Below, in pieces: positions 53,162 through 62,547 of a stretch of 64,000 nucleotides of DNA. This stretch comes from Mesorhizobium sp. B2-3-12 (GTDB taxonomy: Bacteria > Pseudomonadota > Alphaproteobacteria > Rhizobiales > Rhizobiaceae), in NCBI RefSeq assembly GCF_006442205.1, contig NZ_VFVR01000001.1, positions 434,001-498,000 of the forward strand, given 5' to 3'. A program made the translations under genes and the position numbers. The notes beneath the pieces were generated by a model. It was given only the letters and a program-made list of their open reading frames with translations, was not told the origin of the DNA and did no database searches. How positions within the stretch are numbered: position 1 is the stretch's first letter; every line of letters begins with the position of its first letter.

Positions 53162-54709
53162 CTATTCGAGATAGGTCGAGGGGTCGACCGGTGCCGAATT
53201 CTTGCGCACTTCGAAGTGCAGCTTCGGCGAGTCCGTCGTGCCGCTCATGCCGGACAGTGCGATCTCCTGGCCACGCTTGACCTTCTGGCCGCGCTGGACC
53301 TCGATCGAGCTGGCATGGCCATAGACGGTGACCAGGCCGTTCTCGTGGCGCACCAGCACCGTGTTGCCGAATTCCTTGAGCCCGTCGCCGGCATAGATGA
53401 CGACGCCGTTCTCGGCTGCCTTGACCGGCGTGCCGGTGGGCACGGCGATGTCGACGCCATCCTTGCCGGATCCGAAACCGGAGATCACCCGGCCGCGCAC
53501 CGGCCAGCGCATCTTGCCGATGCCGGTCGCATCCGGCGCCACCGCGTCGTCATCCTCGGCCTGCTGGATGACCTTGGCGTCCTTCTTCGGCGGCGTGTAG
53601 GAGGCAAGCGTTTCCGAAGGCGTGGCGTTTGCCGGAGCTTGCGTCGTTGCCGTGGTCACCGGATCGACCTTGGCCGGCTTGGCGCTGGCGACCGTCGCCG
53701 TTCCGCCGGCCGGCACCTTCAAGGTCTGGCCGATTTTCAATATGCCGTCCTTCATGCCGTTGGCCTGCTTCAGCGCAACGACGCCGACGCCGGTCTTCCT
53801 GGCGACCGAGGACATCGTGTCGCCCGACTGGACCGTATAGGTGCCGGCGACGCCGGTCGCCTTGGCCACCTGTGCCGGCTTGGGCTCCTTGGACTGGTTC
53901 GCCGCGGCCGACGCATCGACCTGGGCAGCGGACTTGCCCTCTTTGAGCTTCGGCTGCTGCGGCAGCACGGCCACCTTGTCCGGCGCCGTGGCCGGCAGGT
54001 CGTGCTTGCCGTCTTTCGCGGGCCCGTCCTTCAACTGCTTGGCATCGGCAACCCTCGGCTCCGCCTTGCTCGAATAGGCATAGGCCGGGATGACCAGCTT
54101 CTGGCCGCTCTTCAACCCTTTGGTTGCGCTCAGGCCGTTCACTTTCATGATAACGTCGGCCGGCACCTTGTAGTGCTGCGCGATGCCATTGATCGTTTCG
54201 CCGTCCCTGACGACGATTTCGGTGGCGTGCGGCCTGCCCGCCTCGGCCATTTTCGGCGCGTCGGGCTGGGCATTCTTGAACGGCTTCGCGGCCGGTTCGA
54301 CAGTGCCGGTCGCCGTCCTGTCGAGATGGGGAGCGGGCCGGACCAGGGCCGGTGCCGATGCGACACGCACCGGATTGGCGGCCGGCGCGAGCGCTGGAGC
54401 CGGCTGCGCCTGCGCGGAAACCGGCGGCGGCAGCGGCCGGCTCGAAACCGGCTCGAGGCTGGAGCGGCTCACCGACTGCGTGTGGCTGCCGTCGAGAGGA
54501 GCAGCCACGACATCGCCCGGATAGGGCTGCACGGCATCCTGCTTGTTGATGATGGTGCGCTGATTGTTGGTCGAGGAGGTGAACACGTCATCGACGCTGT
54601 TGAACCGCGAAGCCTGGGAACTGCACCCTGCCGCCGCGCCCGCAATCATCAAGACAGCGCAGCCCCGCGCCAGATTGCGACCATTTGCCTTCAAAACACT
54701 TAGTTGCAT
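53162..54709 (-). CDS. nlpD: NlpD-like murein-hydrolase activator (two LysM domains, degenerate LytM)
   Basis: The 515-residue lipoprotein starts at the ATG at 54709 (MQLSVLKANGR). Its lipobox is IAGAAAGCSS. Two LysM modules lie near residues 155-205 (IVVRDGETINGIAQHYKVPADVIMKVN) and 285-330 (TYTVQSGDTMSSVARKTG). A C-terminal M23/LytM domain follows. YGHASSI and LHFEVRKN are present, but the first zinc histidine is replaced in GKDGVDIAVPTGTPV, as in NlpD/EnvC/DipM-type activators that stimulate amidases rather than cut. It acts at the division site in the periplasm. It lies 149 bases past pcm. Confidence 0.9.
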   Translation of the reverse strand: MQLSVLKANGRNLARGCAVLMIAGAAAGCSSQASRFNSVDDVFTSSTNNQRTIINKQDAVQPYPGDVVAAPLDGSHTQSVSRSSLEPVSSRPLPPPVSAQAQPAPALAPAANPVRVASAPALVRPAPHLDRTATGTVEPAAKPFKNAQPDAPKMAEAGRPHATEIVVRDGETINGIAQHYKVPADVIMKVNGLSATKGLKSGQKLVIPAYAYSSKAEPRVADAKQLKDGPAKDGKHDLPATAPDKVAVLPQQPKLKEGKSAAQVDASAAANQSKEPKPAQVAKATGVAGTYTVQSGDTMSSVARKTGVGVVALKQANGMKDGILKIGQTLKVPAGGTATVASAKPAKVDPVTTATTQAPANATPSETLASYTPPKKDAKVIQQAEDDDAVAPDATGIGKMRWPVRGRVISGFGSGKDGVDIAVPTGTPVKAAENGVVIYAGDGLKEFGNTVLVRHENGLVTVYGHASSIEVQRGQKVKRGQEIALSGMSGTTDSPKLHFEVRKNSAPVDPSTYLE

Positions 54710-54873
54710 CGCACTAACCCGCACAAACGCTGCACCAACTGGACAGGATTAAAGCGCGTTAATGTTACTGGGCGGTTAACCCATTAGAATCCGACGAAAA
54801 TTTTCTTAAAACATTTGAGGATGGTCGGCGACCCGCAGAGCAGGGCCGAAAGAGATCCGCGGCCGGCCTTAAA

Positions 54874-55533
54874 CTAGATAACCGCCGCCAGGCCGCGCAG
54901 GATCGGCTGCAGCCGCACCATGCCGATATCCTCGCGTTCGAAACGGCTGCCGACCTTGGTAAGCTTTGCCAGCACCTGCTCGCCCTCCTCCGGACCGATC
55001 GGCGCGATGACGATGCCGCCGCTCGACAACTGGTCGAGCAGGAAACGCGGCAGGCTGTCGAAGGCCGCCCAGGCGACGATACGGTCGAACGGCCCCTCGG
55101 CGGGCAATCCATTGGAACCGTCGGCCTGGCGCACGATGACATTGCCGATGCCGAGCGCCTCGAAACGCTGCCTGGCTTGCTCGACGAGCGTCTTGTAGCG
55201 GTCGATGGTGACGAGCCGCGCCGCCAGCCGCGACATGACAGCCGATGTGTAGCCGGAACCGGTGCCGATCTCGAGCACGCGGTTTCCCGCTTCGATGGCA
55301 AGGGCGGCGATCACCGCCGCCTGCATGTCGGCCCCTTCGATCGCTTCGCCGCATTCGATCGGCAGCATGCGGTCCGACCAGGCGATCTGGTGGAACTGCG
55401 CCGCCAGGAAGCCGCGGCGCGGCGTCGCCTCGAAAGCCGCGATCAGAGCCTTCGGCACCGTTCCCCGGCCGCGCAGGCGCAGCAGGAACGCGGCGAATCC
55501 CTCGCGATCATCGATTGGAAAGCCCTGATTCAT
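54874..55533 (-). CDS. pcm: Protein-L-isoaspartate O-methyltransferase
   Basis: The 219-residue product repairs isoaspartyl sites in damaged proteins with SAM. The SAM motif is [34 protein letters not shown] PRRGFLAAQ and [16 protein letters not shown] are family signatures, and [13 protein letters not shown] is near the end. It overlaps surE by four bases, the standard surE-pcm pair. Confidence 0.95.
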   Translation of the reverse strand: MNQGFPIDDREGFAAFLLRLRGRGTVPKALIAAFEATPRRGFLAAQFHQIAWSDRMLPIECGEAIEGADMQAAVIAALAIEAGNRVLEIGTGSGYTSAVMSRLAARLVTIDRYKTLVEQARQRFEALGIGNVIVRQADGSNGLPAEGPFDRIVAWAAFDSLPRFLLDQLSSGGIVIAPIGPEEGEQVLAKLTKVGSRFEREDIGMVRLQPILRGLAAVI

Positions 55534-56288
55534 GCAAGCGCCTTGCTCAGCTGGTCACGGATCTCATGCGCGGTAAGGTCAAGCTGCAACGGCGTCACCG
55601 ACACCAGCCGGTTGCGCAAGGCATGGAGGTCGGTACCCTGCTTGCCTTCGACCGGCTCGCGGCCGAAGCGAAGCCAGTAGTAAGGCAGGCCGCGCCCATC
55701 GCGACGCTCGTCGACCCACAGGCTATGCACCAGCTTGCCCTGCGAGGTGACCACCGTGCCGGCCACCTCCTCGGGAAGGCAGTTGGGGAAATTGACGTTG
55801 AGCAACACGCCATCGGGAAGCGGCGTCGCGACGAGCTTCTTCAGCAGCGCCGGCGCCAGCGCCTCGGTCGTCTCGTAAGGGACGACGCGGTCCTCGCCGA
55901 CATAGCTGTAGCCCTGGCTGAGCGCGATCGACCTGATGCCGAGCAGCGCGCCTTCCATGGCGCCGGCGACGGTGCCCGAATAGGTCACGTCGTCGGCGAT
56001 GTTGGCGCCAGAATTGATGCCGGACAGGATCAGGTCGGGGGCACCGGGCAGGATTTTCTTGACGCCCATGATGACGCAATCGGTCGGCGTGCCGCGTACG
56101 GCAAAATGCTTCTCGCCGATTTTGCGCAACCGCAGCGGCTCCGAAATCGACAGCGAATGCGCGTAACCCGACTGGTCCTGCTCCGGCGCCACCACCCAGA
56201 CATCGTCCGACAGCGTGCGGGCGACGCGTTCGAGCGACGCCAGGCCCTCGGCATGAATGCCGTCGTCATTGGTCAGAAGAATGCGCAT
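55530..56288 (-). CDS. surE: 5'-nucleotidase SurE
   Basis: The 252-residue survival protein SurE dephosphorylates nucleoside monophosphates in stationary phase and stress. [16 protein letters not shown] holds the metal-binding Asp-Asp. [14 protein letters not shown] and [16 protein letters not shown] are the other active-site motifs. It overlaps pcm by four bases and serS by one base. Confidence 0.97.
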   Translation of the reverse strand: MRILLTNDDGIHAEGLASLERVARTLSDDVWVVAPEQDQSGYAHSLSISEPLRLRKIGEKHFAVRGTPTDCVIMGVKKILPGAPDLILSGINSGANIADDVTYSGTVAGAMEGALLGIRSIALSQGYSYVGEDRVVPYETTEALAPALLKKLVATPLPDGVLLNVNFPNCLPEEVAGTVVTSQGKLVHSLWVDERRDGRGLPYYWLRFGREPVEGKQGTDLHALRNRLVSVTPLQLDLTAHEIRDQLSKALA

Positions 56289-57592
56289 TATTTCGATTCG
56301 ATCTTTTCCAGACCGCCCATGTAAGGCCGCAGCACTTCAGGAATGGTTACGCTGCCATCCTCATTCTGGTAGTTTTCGATGACGGCAATGAGCGCGCGGC
56401 CGACGGCGGTGCCGGAGCCGTTGAGCGTATGGACAAAGCGGTTGCCCTTGCCGTCCTTGTCCTTGTAGCGGGCATCCATGCGCCGCGCCTGGAAATCGCC
56501 GCAGACCGAGCAGGACGAGATTTCGCGATAGGCATTCTGGCCGGGCAGCCAGACCTCGATGTCATAGGTCTTGCGCGCGCCAAAGCCCATGTCGCCGGTG
56601 CACAGCACCATGGTCCGGAACGGCAGGCCGAGCCGCTTAAGCACCTCCTCGGCGCATTGCGTCATCCGCTCGTGTTCGGCGAGTGAGGAGTCCTGGTCGG
56701 TGATCGACACCAGCTCGACCTTATAGAACTGGTGCTGGCGCAGCATACCGCGCGTATCGCGCCCCCCCGAACCCGCCTCGGACCGGAAGCAGGGCGTCAG
56801 CGCGGTGTAGCGCAGCGGCAGTTTCTCATGAGCCGTGATTTCCTCGCGCACCAGGTTGGTGAGCGGCACTTCGGCGGTCGGGATCAGGCCAAGCCTGCCC
56901 TCCCCGTGCGGCGTGAAGAACAGATCCTCCTCGAATTTCGGCAACTGGTTGGTGCCGAAGAGAACCTCGTCACGCACCATCAACGGCGGGATAATTTCCT
57001 CATAGCCGTGCTCGGTCGTGTGCAGGTCCAGCATGAACTGGCCGATCGCGCGTTCCATCCGCGCCAGGCCGCTCTTGAGCACGGTGAAACGCGAACCCGA
57101 CAGCTTTGCCGCGCGCTCGAAATCCATCATGCCGAGCACTTCGCCGATCTCGAAATGCTCCTTCACCCAGTTCGGCCGCGTCGGCACCTTGCCGACGATA
57201 TGCCTGACGACATTGTCATGCTCGTCCTTGCCGACCGGAACGTCGTCGAACGGCACGTTGGGCAGCACCGCCAGCGCGTCGTTCAGCGCCTTGTCGAGTT
57301 CGCGCTCGCGCGCCTCGCCATTCTGGATGAAGGTCTTGATCTCGCCGACCTCGGCCTTGAGCTTTTCGGCAAGTGCGGCATCGCCCGAACGCATGGCGTT
57401 GCCGATCTCCTTCGAGGCGGCGTTGCGGCGCTCCTGCTTGGTCTGCAGCTCGGTGACGTGTTCGCGCCGCGCTTCGTCCCGGGTGATCAGGTCATCGACC
57501 GTGGACTGCGCCTCACCGGCCGACCACGAGCGCTTGGTGAGCGCCTCGACGAGAGCCTTCGGGTTGTCGCGAATCCATTTGATGTCAAGCAT
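56288..57592 (-). CDS. serS: Seryl-tRNA synthetase
   Basis: The 434-residue class II synthetase starts at [18 protein letters not shown]. The long N-terminal coiled-coil binds the tRNA long arm. Motif 2 is [19 protein letters not shown] and motif 3 is [18 protein letters not shown]. It stops one base into the surE start. Between it and tatC are 103 bases with a GGCGGC...GCCGCC dyad. The nagZ-scpAB-tatABC-serS-surE-pcm order is conserved in rhizobia. Confidence 0.98.
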   Translation of the reverse strand: MLDIKWIRDNPKALVEALTKRSWSAGEAQSTVDDLITRDEARREHVTELQTKQERRNAASKEIGNAMRSGDAALAEKLKAEVGEIKTFIQNGEARERELDKALNDALAVLPNVPFDDVPVGKDEHDNVVRHIVGKVPTRPNWVKEHFEIGEVLGMMDFERAAKLSGSRFTVLKSGLARMERAIGQFMLDLHTTEHGYEEIIPPLMVRDEVLFGTNQLPKFEEDLFFTPHGEGRLGLIPTAEVPLTNLVREEITAHEKLPLRYTALTPCFRSEAGSGGRDTRGMLRQHQFYKVELVSITDQDSSLAEHERMTQCAEEVLKRLGLPFRTMVLCTGDMGFGARKTYDIEVWLPGQNAYREISSCSVCGDFQARRMDARYKDKDGKGNRFVHTLNGSGTAVGRALIAVIENYQNEDGSVTIPEVLRPYMGGLEKIESK

Positions 57593-57695
57593 GGTTATCC
57601 GTCCTCAAGCTAAGGTTTGAGGGCGTAAACCGCATCCTTGATCGATGCAAGACGAGGCGGGGCGGCGGTTGTCGTTTTCCGTCGCCGCCAAAGTC

Positions 57696-58571
57696 TTACG
57701 AAGCAGCCGGCGCCGGAGGCTCGTCCGGTGTCTTGTCCGCCACGGTCTCGCCGGCTTCCTGCTTCTCGCGCGCAAGCCGCTGTTTTTCCTGATCCCGCTC
57801 GATCCATCGCGCGGCCCAGATGGAGACCTCGTAGAGAAGGATGGTCGGAATGGCCAGGCCGATCTGGCTCATCGGATCCGGAGGTGTCAGCACCGCAGCC
57901 ACGATGAAGGCGATGACGATCGCCCATTTGCGTTTTTCCGCCAGCGCCTTGGACGACAGCATGCCGACACGCGTCATCAGGCTGGTCACCACCGGCAGTT
58001 GGAACACCAGGCCGAAGGAGAAGATCAGCGTCATGATCAGGCTGAGATATTCCGACACTTTCGGCAGCAGGGAAATCTGTACCTGGTCGTCCGTGCCTAC
58101 CTGCTGCATGGCGAGGAAGAACCACATCACCATCGGCGTGAAGAAGAAATAGACCAGCGAGGCGCCCATCAGGAACAGGATGGGCGATGCGATCAGGAAC
58201 GGCAGGAAGGCGTTGCGCTCGTTCTTATAGAGGCCAGGCGCGATGAACTTGTAGATTTGCGTGGCGATCAGCGGAAACGCGATGACCATGCCGCCGAACA
58301 TGGCAAGCTTCACCTGCGTGAAGAAGAATTCCTGGGGCGCGGTGTAGATCAGCTCGACCTTGTGCGGGTCGAGCCCCGCCCATTTCGTCGCCCATTTGAA
58401 CGGGACGACCAGCAAGTTGAACAGCTTCTTGGCAAAGAAGAAGCAAACCAGGAACGCGACGAAGAAGCCACCCAGCGACCAGATCAGCCGCCTGCGCAGC
58501 TCGATCAGGTGCTCCATCAATGGCGCCGACGATTTTTCGATCTCGTCCTTTTCCTTGTCCGAAACGCTCAC
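57696..58571 (-). CDS. tatC: Sec-independent protein translocase subunit TatC
   Basis: The 291-residue six-helix core receptor recognises twin-arginine signal peptides. MEHLIELRRRLIWSLGGFFV (N-terminal cytoplasmic signature) and the first periplasmic-loop FKWATKWAGLDPHKVELIYTAPQEFF motif are present, as is AVLTPPDPMSQIGLAIPTIL. The C-terminal tail is charged. The start overlaps tatB by four bases. Confidence 0.97.
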   Translation of the reverse strand: MSVSDKEKDEIEKSSAPLMEHLIELRRRLIWSLGGFFVAFLVCFFFAKKLFNLLVVPFKWATKWAGLDPHKVELIYTAPQEFFFTQVKLAMFGGMVIAFPLIATQIYKFIAPGLYKNERNAFLPFLIASPILFLMGASLVYFFFTPMVMWFFLAMQQVGTDDQVQISLLPKVSEYLSLIMTLIFSFGLVFQLPVVTSLMTRVGMLSSKALAEKRKWAIVIAFIVAAVLTPPDPMSQIGLAIPTILLYEVSIWAARWIERDQEKQRLAREKQEAGETVADKTPDEPPAPAAS

Positions 58572-59308
58572 TTGGCGGCTCCAGCCGTCTTTTTGGCCGC
58601 CGGCTTCTTCGCCACGGCAGGTTTCGGTTTCGCCGACGCCTTGGCGGTTACCTTGGCCGCGGCAGGCTTCTCTGCAGCCACGTTTCCAGGTCTTGCCGGC
58701 GTCGTGGTCTTTGTCGCCGCTTTGGGCGCCAGTGGGGCTTTTGCCGCCACTGCCTTCGTGGATGCCGAGGCCTTGGCCGGCGCCTTCGCAGCCGGTGCCG
58801 TCTTGGCGGTTCTCTTGGCTGCCTTCGTCGCAACGGCAGGACCCGTGGATGCCGCCGATTCATCGGTCATCGTCGGAAAAATCGGCGCTGGTGTCGTCGG
58901 TTGAGGCCCGTTGACGCCTGGCATTTCAGTTGCGCCGTTCTTCAGCGGCTCGGCCGCCTGCGGCGTCGAAGCGGCGGGGACCGAGGGATCGGTGGCCGGC
59001 TTCGGCTTCATCGCCGCGTCAACGCCCGCGCGCACATCGGCCGCGGCCTGTTCGAACGGATTGAGCTGCTTCTTGATCTCGGCAACCGGGCTCAGGCCCC
59101 TGAGCTCGTCAACCGACTTCTTGACGTCATCGAGCTCGGCTTCCTTCAGCGCCTCGTTGAACTGCTTCTGGAAATCGGCGGCCATGGCGCGCAGCTTGGC
59201 CGTCGTGCGGCCAAAGGTGCGCAGCATGTTGGGCAAATCCTTCGGCCCGACGACCACGATCATGACGATCGCGATCACCAGCATTTCGGTCCAGCCGACT
59301 TCAAACAT
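58568..59308 (-). CDS. tatB: Sec-independent protein translocase subunit TatB
   Basis: The 246-residue product has an N-terminal transmembrane hairpin (MFEVGWTEMLVIAIVMIVVVGPKDLPN) and an amphipathic helix rich in Ala/Lys/Glu, typical of TatB, which hands substrates to TatC. The C-terminal ~100 residues are a low-complexity Ala/Lys/Pro tail, longer than in E. coli but usual in rhizobia. It lies 30 bases after tatA and overlaps tatC. Confidence 0.95.
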   Translation of the reverse strand: MFEVGWTEMLVIAIVMIVVVGPKDLPNMLRTFGRTTAKLRAMAADFQKQFNEALKEAELDDVKKSVDELRGLSPVAEIKKQLNPFEQAAADVRAGVDAAMKPKPATDPSVPAASTPQAAEPLKNGATEMPGVNGPQPTTPAPIFPTMTDESAASTGPAVATKAAKRTAKTAPAAKAPAKASASTKAVAAKAPLAPKAATKTTTPARPGNVAAEKPAAAKVTAKASAKPKPAVAKKPAAKKTAGAAK

Positions 59309-59338
59309 GGCAATCTGTTCCGACTAGAACTTTTTGGC

Positions 59339-59560
59339 TCAGCTCTTGCTGGCCTTTTCCTTCGCGGCCGAAACGGTCTCATCGGCACGGTGTTCGACGG
59401 TACGCTTGTCCTCTGCAACGTCGTCGTCGGCCATGCCCTTCTTGAAGCTCTTGATGCCCTTGGCCATGTCGCCCATCAGCTCGGGGATCTTGCCGCGGCC
59501 GAACACCAGAAGCACGATGACCAGCACGATCATCCAGTGCCAAATCGAAAATGAACCCAT
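59339..59560 (-). CDS. tatA: Sec-independent protein translocase subunit TatA
   Basis: The 73-residue pore-forming subunit has one transmembrane helix ([20 protein letters not shown]), the FGxGK(I/L)P hinge and an amphipathic helix with [17 protein letters not shown]. The rest is charged. AGAGAGA precedes the ATG. It follows scpB by 179 bases, with no obvious terminator between, and begins the tatABC run. Confidence 0.96.
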   Translation of the reverse strand: MGSFSIWHWMIVLVIVLLVFGRGKIPELMGDMAKGIKSFKKGMADDDVAEDKRTVEHRADETVSAAKEKASKS

Positions 59561-59739
59561 AGCAAATCTCTCTCGAATGTTTTCCCTGGCGATGATCTAT
59601 GCGTTTTCGCGATGGGATTCAAACACAACCGCGACAGAGTTTATGAAAGGGTGTCGGATGTCACGCATTTTCGGCTATGCGGCCCGCTACCAAACGGCGC
59701 ATGTAAAGCCGCAGGATGGCTTTTGATAGGCGCTCGCGG

Positions 59740-60504
59740 TCAATCTTCCGTGACGCGCGGCGTCAGGAGACCGAGTTCCTCGAGGTCGATGTCGGTCAGC
59801 GGATCCTCGTCCTCGGTCAGCGCGTCGGGATCGGCCGGCGGCAGCGGGATCGAGAAATTCGACGGCATGCGGCCTGACAGCAGACCGGCGCCCTTCAGTT
59901 CCTCCATACCGGGAAGATCGCGGATCTCCTCCAGCGCGAAATGATCGAGGAAGGTTTCGGTGGTGCCATAGGTGACGGGACGACCGGGCGTTTTGCGGCG
60001 GCCGCGCATGCGCACCCATTCCGTCTCGAGCAGCGTGTCGAGCGTCCCCTTCGAGGTCTCGACGCCTCTGATGTCCTCGATCTCGGCGCGCGTCACCGGC
60101 TGGTGATAGGCGATGATCGCCAACACTTCGAGCGCCGCCCGCGACAGCTTGCGCTGCTGCACCGTATCGCGGCTCATCAGGAAGGCCAGGTCGCCGGCGG
60201 TGCGGAACGCCCAAGCGTCGCCCACCCGCACCAGATTGACGCCGCGGCGCGCATAGATCTGCTGCAGCTCGGCCATGGCCGCGGCGACATTGATGCCGTC
60301 GGGCAGCCGTGCGGTCAGTTGCTTTTCGCTCACGGGCTCGGCGCTGGCGAACACGATCGCCTCGGCCATGCGCACGGCTTGCGCCATGTGCAGCCGCTCG
60401 GCCGGGTTCCGCGCCTGCTCAGCCGCATCCTCGGAAAACAGCTCCTGCTCAGGCTCGTCCTCGACCTTGAACGGGACAACCGAAGCGTTGGCGCGCTCGC
60501 TCAT
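59740..60504 (-). CDS. scpB: Segregation and condensation protein B
   Basis: The 254-residue ScpB binds ScpA and the SMC ATPase to form the condensin complex for chromosome segregation. Winged-helix motifs include RLHMAQAVRMAEAIVFASAEPV, LSRAALEVLAIIAYHQPVTRAEIEDIRGV and KTPGRPVTYGTTETFLDHFAL. The C-terminal extension is acidic. It overlaps scpA by four bases. Confidence 0.96.
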   Translation of the reverse strand: MSERANASVVPFKVEDEPEQELFSEDAAEQARNPAERLHMAQAVRMAEAIVFASAEPVSEKQLTARLPDGINVAAAMAELQQIYARRGVNLVRVGDAWAFRTAGDLAFLMSRDTVQQRKLSRAALEVLAIIAYHQPVTRAEIEDIRGVETSKGTLDTLLETEWVRMRGRRKTPGRPVTYGTTETFLDHFALEEIRDLPGMEELKGAGLLSGRMPSNFSIPLPPADPDALTEDEDPLTDIDLEELGLLTPRVTED

Positions 60505-61343
60505 GATGCCACCTCCACTGCCTTGATTGCCTGCACGCGACCGCGCAGGTAGATCGGGGCAAACGTCTGATCCTGCCGCACGTCCATCGTGCCGTCGCGC
60601 ACCAGTTCCAATGTCGCCGCGAAGGAACTGGCGATAGCCGTGCGCCTTTCCTCGGGGCTGGTCATGTACACGATCAGGAAACTTTCCAGCGTCGTCCAGT
60701 CGCTTACAGCCCCGACAAGGCGGGTCAGGATGTCGCGCGCGTCCTTGAGCGACCAGACGCCGCGCCTGGCGATCGTCACGTTGTTGATCGCCTGCTTCTG
60801 CCGCTGCTGCGCATAGGCGGTCAAGAGATCATAGAGCGACGCCGAATAGGCGTTGCGCTTTTCGATAATGACCATTTCGGGCATGCCGCGGGCGAACACG
60901 TCGCGGCCGAGCCTGTTGCGGTTGACCAGCCGCGCCGACGCGTCGCGCATGGCTTCGAGCCGCTTCAGCCGGAATTGCAGCACCGCCGCCAGTTCCTCGC
61001 CGCTTTCGCCCTCTTCGCCCGGCTGCTTGGGGATCAGGAGCTTCGACTTGAGGAAGGCGAGCCACGCCGCCATCACAAGATAGTCGGCGGCAAGCTCAAG
61101 TCGCAGCGCCCTCGCCGTCTCGACAAAGGTCAGGTACTGCTCGACCAGTGCCAGGATAGAAATGCGCGCCAGATCGACCTTCTGAGTGCGGGCAAGATGC
61201 AAGAGAAGATCGAGCGGGCCTTCGAAGCCGGCCACGTCGACGACCAGCGACGGATCGCCGGTGACGCGTGAATCGTCGTTCTCGGCCCACAGGCGGTCCA
61301 TCGGTGCGGCCTTTGGAGCCTTGCTTTCCAATGTTTCCGCCAC
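60501..61343 (-). CDS. scpA: Segregation and condensation protein A
   Basis: The 280-residue kleisin of the SMC-ScpAB complex has the N-terminal FEGPLDLLLHLARTQKVDLARI motif and the LVMAAWLAFLKSKLLIP signature. The C-terminal winged helix near LELVRDG binds the SMC head. The start is 20 bases past nagZ, so the cluster nagZ-scpA-scpB is one unit. Confidence 0.96.
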   Translation of the reverse strand: MAETLESKAPKAAPMDRLWAENDDSRVTGDPSLVVDVAGFEGPLDLLLHLARTQKVDLARISILALVEQYLTFVETARALRLELAADYLVMAAWLAFLKSKLLIPKQPGEEGESGEELAAVLQFRLKRLEAMRDASARLVNRNRLGRDVFARGMPEMVIIEKRNAYSASLYDLLTAYAQQRQKQAINNVTIARRGVWSLKDARDILTRLVGAVSDWTTLESFLIVYMTSPEERRTAIASSFAATLELVRDGTMDVRQDQTFAPIYLRGRVQAIKAVEVAS

Positions 61344-61363
61344 GACCCTGTCACTTCCCTTCG

Positions 61364-62383
61364 TCAGGCCACCGCATCGAAATAGGTGGCGAATTCAGCG
61401 CGAATCTCGGTCTCTTCGACCGCGTCTTGCTTGCTTATATAGGTCATCGCCCGCTTGGCGCGCTCCAGCGCCTTGCCTTCAAGCCCCGTGGTGCGCGATG
61501 CGATGCCCGCCATTTCCTCGAAAACACCGTTGCAGTGAAGGACCAGATCGCAGCCCGCCGCAAGGATCGAGGCCGCCTTTGTCGGGAAATCCCCAGAAAG
61601 TGCCTTCATCGAGGTGTCGTCGCTCATCAGCAGTCCATCGAAGCCGATCTCGCGTCGAATGATCTCGTCGATGACCTTGCCGGAAGTCGTCGCCGGGTTT
61701 TTTGGGTCGATCGCGCTGTAGACGACATGCGCCGTCATCGCCATCGGCAGATGGTTGAGCTCCCTGAACGGGGCGAAATCATGCCGCTGCAGATCGCTGA
61801 GCGAGGCGTCGACGACAGGCAGTTCGAAATGCGTGTCGGCAAAGGCGCGGCCGTGCCCCGGAATATGCTTCATCACCGGCAGCACGCCACCCGACATCAG
61901 GCCCTCGGCCGCTGCACGGCCAAGCTCGATGACCGGACGCGGATCCTTGCCATAGGCGCGCGCGCCGATGACGTCGCTGGCCCCTTCGATCGGCACGTCG
62001 AGGACCGGCAGGCAATCGGCTGATATGCCGTAGCGCAACAGGTCGAAGGCATGCAGCCGCGCCATCAGCCAGGCGGCCCGGGCACCGGCGTCGTGATCGT
62101 CGCGCCAAAGCGCGCCAAGCGCACCGCCGGCCGGGTAGTTCGGCGCCAGCGGCGGCCGCAGGCGTTGCACCCTGCCGCCTTCCTGGTCGATGAACACCAG
62201 CGCATCGGGACGGCCGATGCAGTCACGCATCTCGGCGACCAGATCGCGGATCTGCTCGGCCTCGCCGATGTTGCGGGCAAACAGGATGAAGGCCCATGGG
62301 CATTCATTGCGATAGAAATTGATTTCCTCGCGGGTGAGCGATTTCCCGGCACAGCCGAGGATCATGGATTTTGATTCGGTCAT
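61364..62383 (-). CDS. nagZ: Beta-N-acetylhexosaminidase NagZ
   Basis: The 339-residue family-3 glycoside hydrolase releases N-acetylglucosamine from muropeptides during peptidoglycan recycling. It is cytoplasmic. FIDQEGGRVQRLRPP, the substrate motif MKHIPGHGRAFADTH with the catalytic His loop and the nucleophile Asp in GLLMSDDTSMKAL are all present. Its upstream neighbour ends with a terminator, so nagZ begins a new transcription unit. No clear Shine-Dalgarno precedes the start. Confidence 0.96.
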   Translation of the reverse strand: MTESKSMILGCAGKSLTREEINFYRNECPWAFILFARNIGEAEQIRDLVAEMRDCIGRPDALVFIDQEGGRVQRLRPPLAPNYPAGGALGALWRDDHDAGARAAWLMARLHAFDLLRYGISADCLPVLDVPIEGASDVIGARAYGKDPRPVIELGRAAAEGLMSGGVLPVMKHIPGHGRAFADTHFELPVVDASLSDLQRHDFAPFRELNHLPMAMTAHVVYSAIDPKNPATTSGKVIDEIIRREIGFDGLLMSDDTSMKALSGDFPTKAASILAAGCDLVLHCNGVFEEMAGIASRTTGLEGKALERAKRAMTYISKQDAVEETEIRAEFATYFDAVA

Positions 62384-62494
62384 TTCAGGAGTCTAGGGCT
62401 TCGCGCGACCAAAGGGAATCATCCCCGACCGCATGCGGCGGGCTGCAAGACAAGCTTCCACATGAAAAAGTCAGGCATATGAATGTCGCCATAC

Positions 62495-62525
62495 AAAAAA
62501 CCGGCGCGGCCTTGGGCCGCGCCGG
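62495..62525 (-). terminator. Rho-independent terminator after the SPOR-domain gene
   Basis: CCGGCGCGGCC pairs perfectly with GGCCGCGCCGG around a ttg loop, followed by six Ts on the minus strand. It lies 22 bases past the stop of the SPOR gene and ahead of nagZ. Confidence 0.93.
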
Positions 62526-62547
62526 CTTTGAAGAAGTCGATCGAGGT

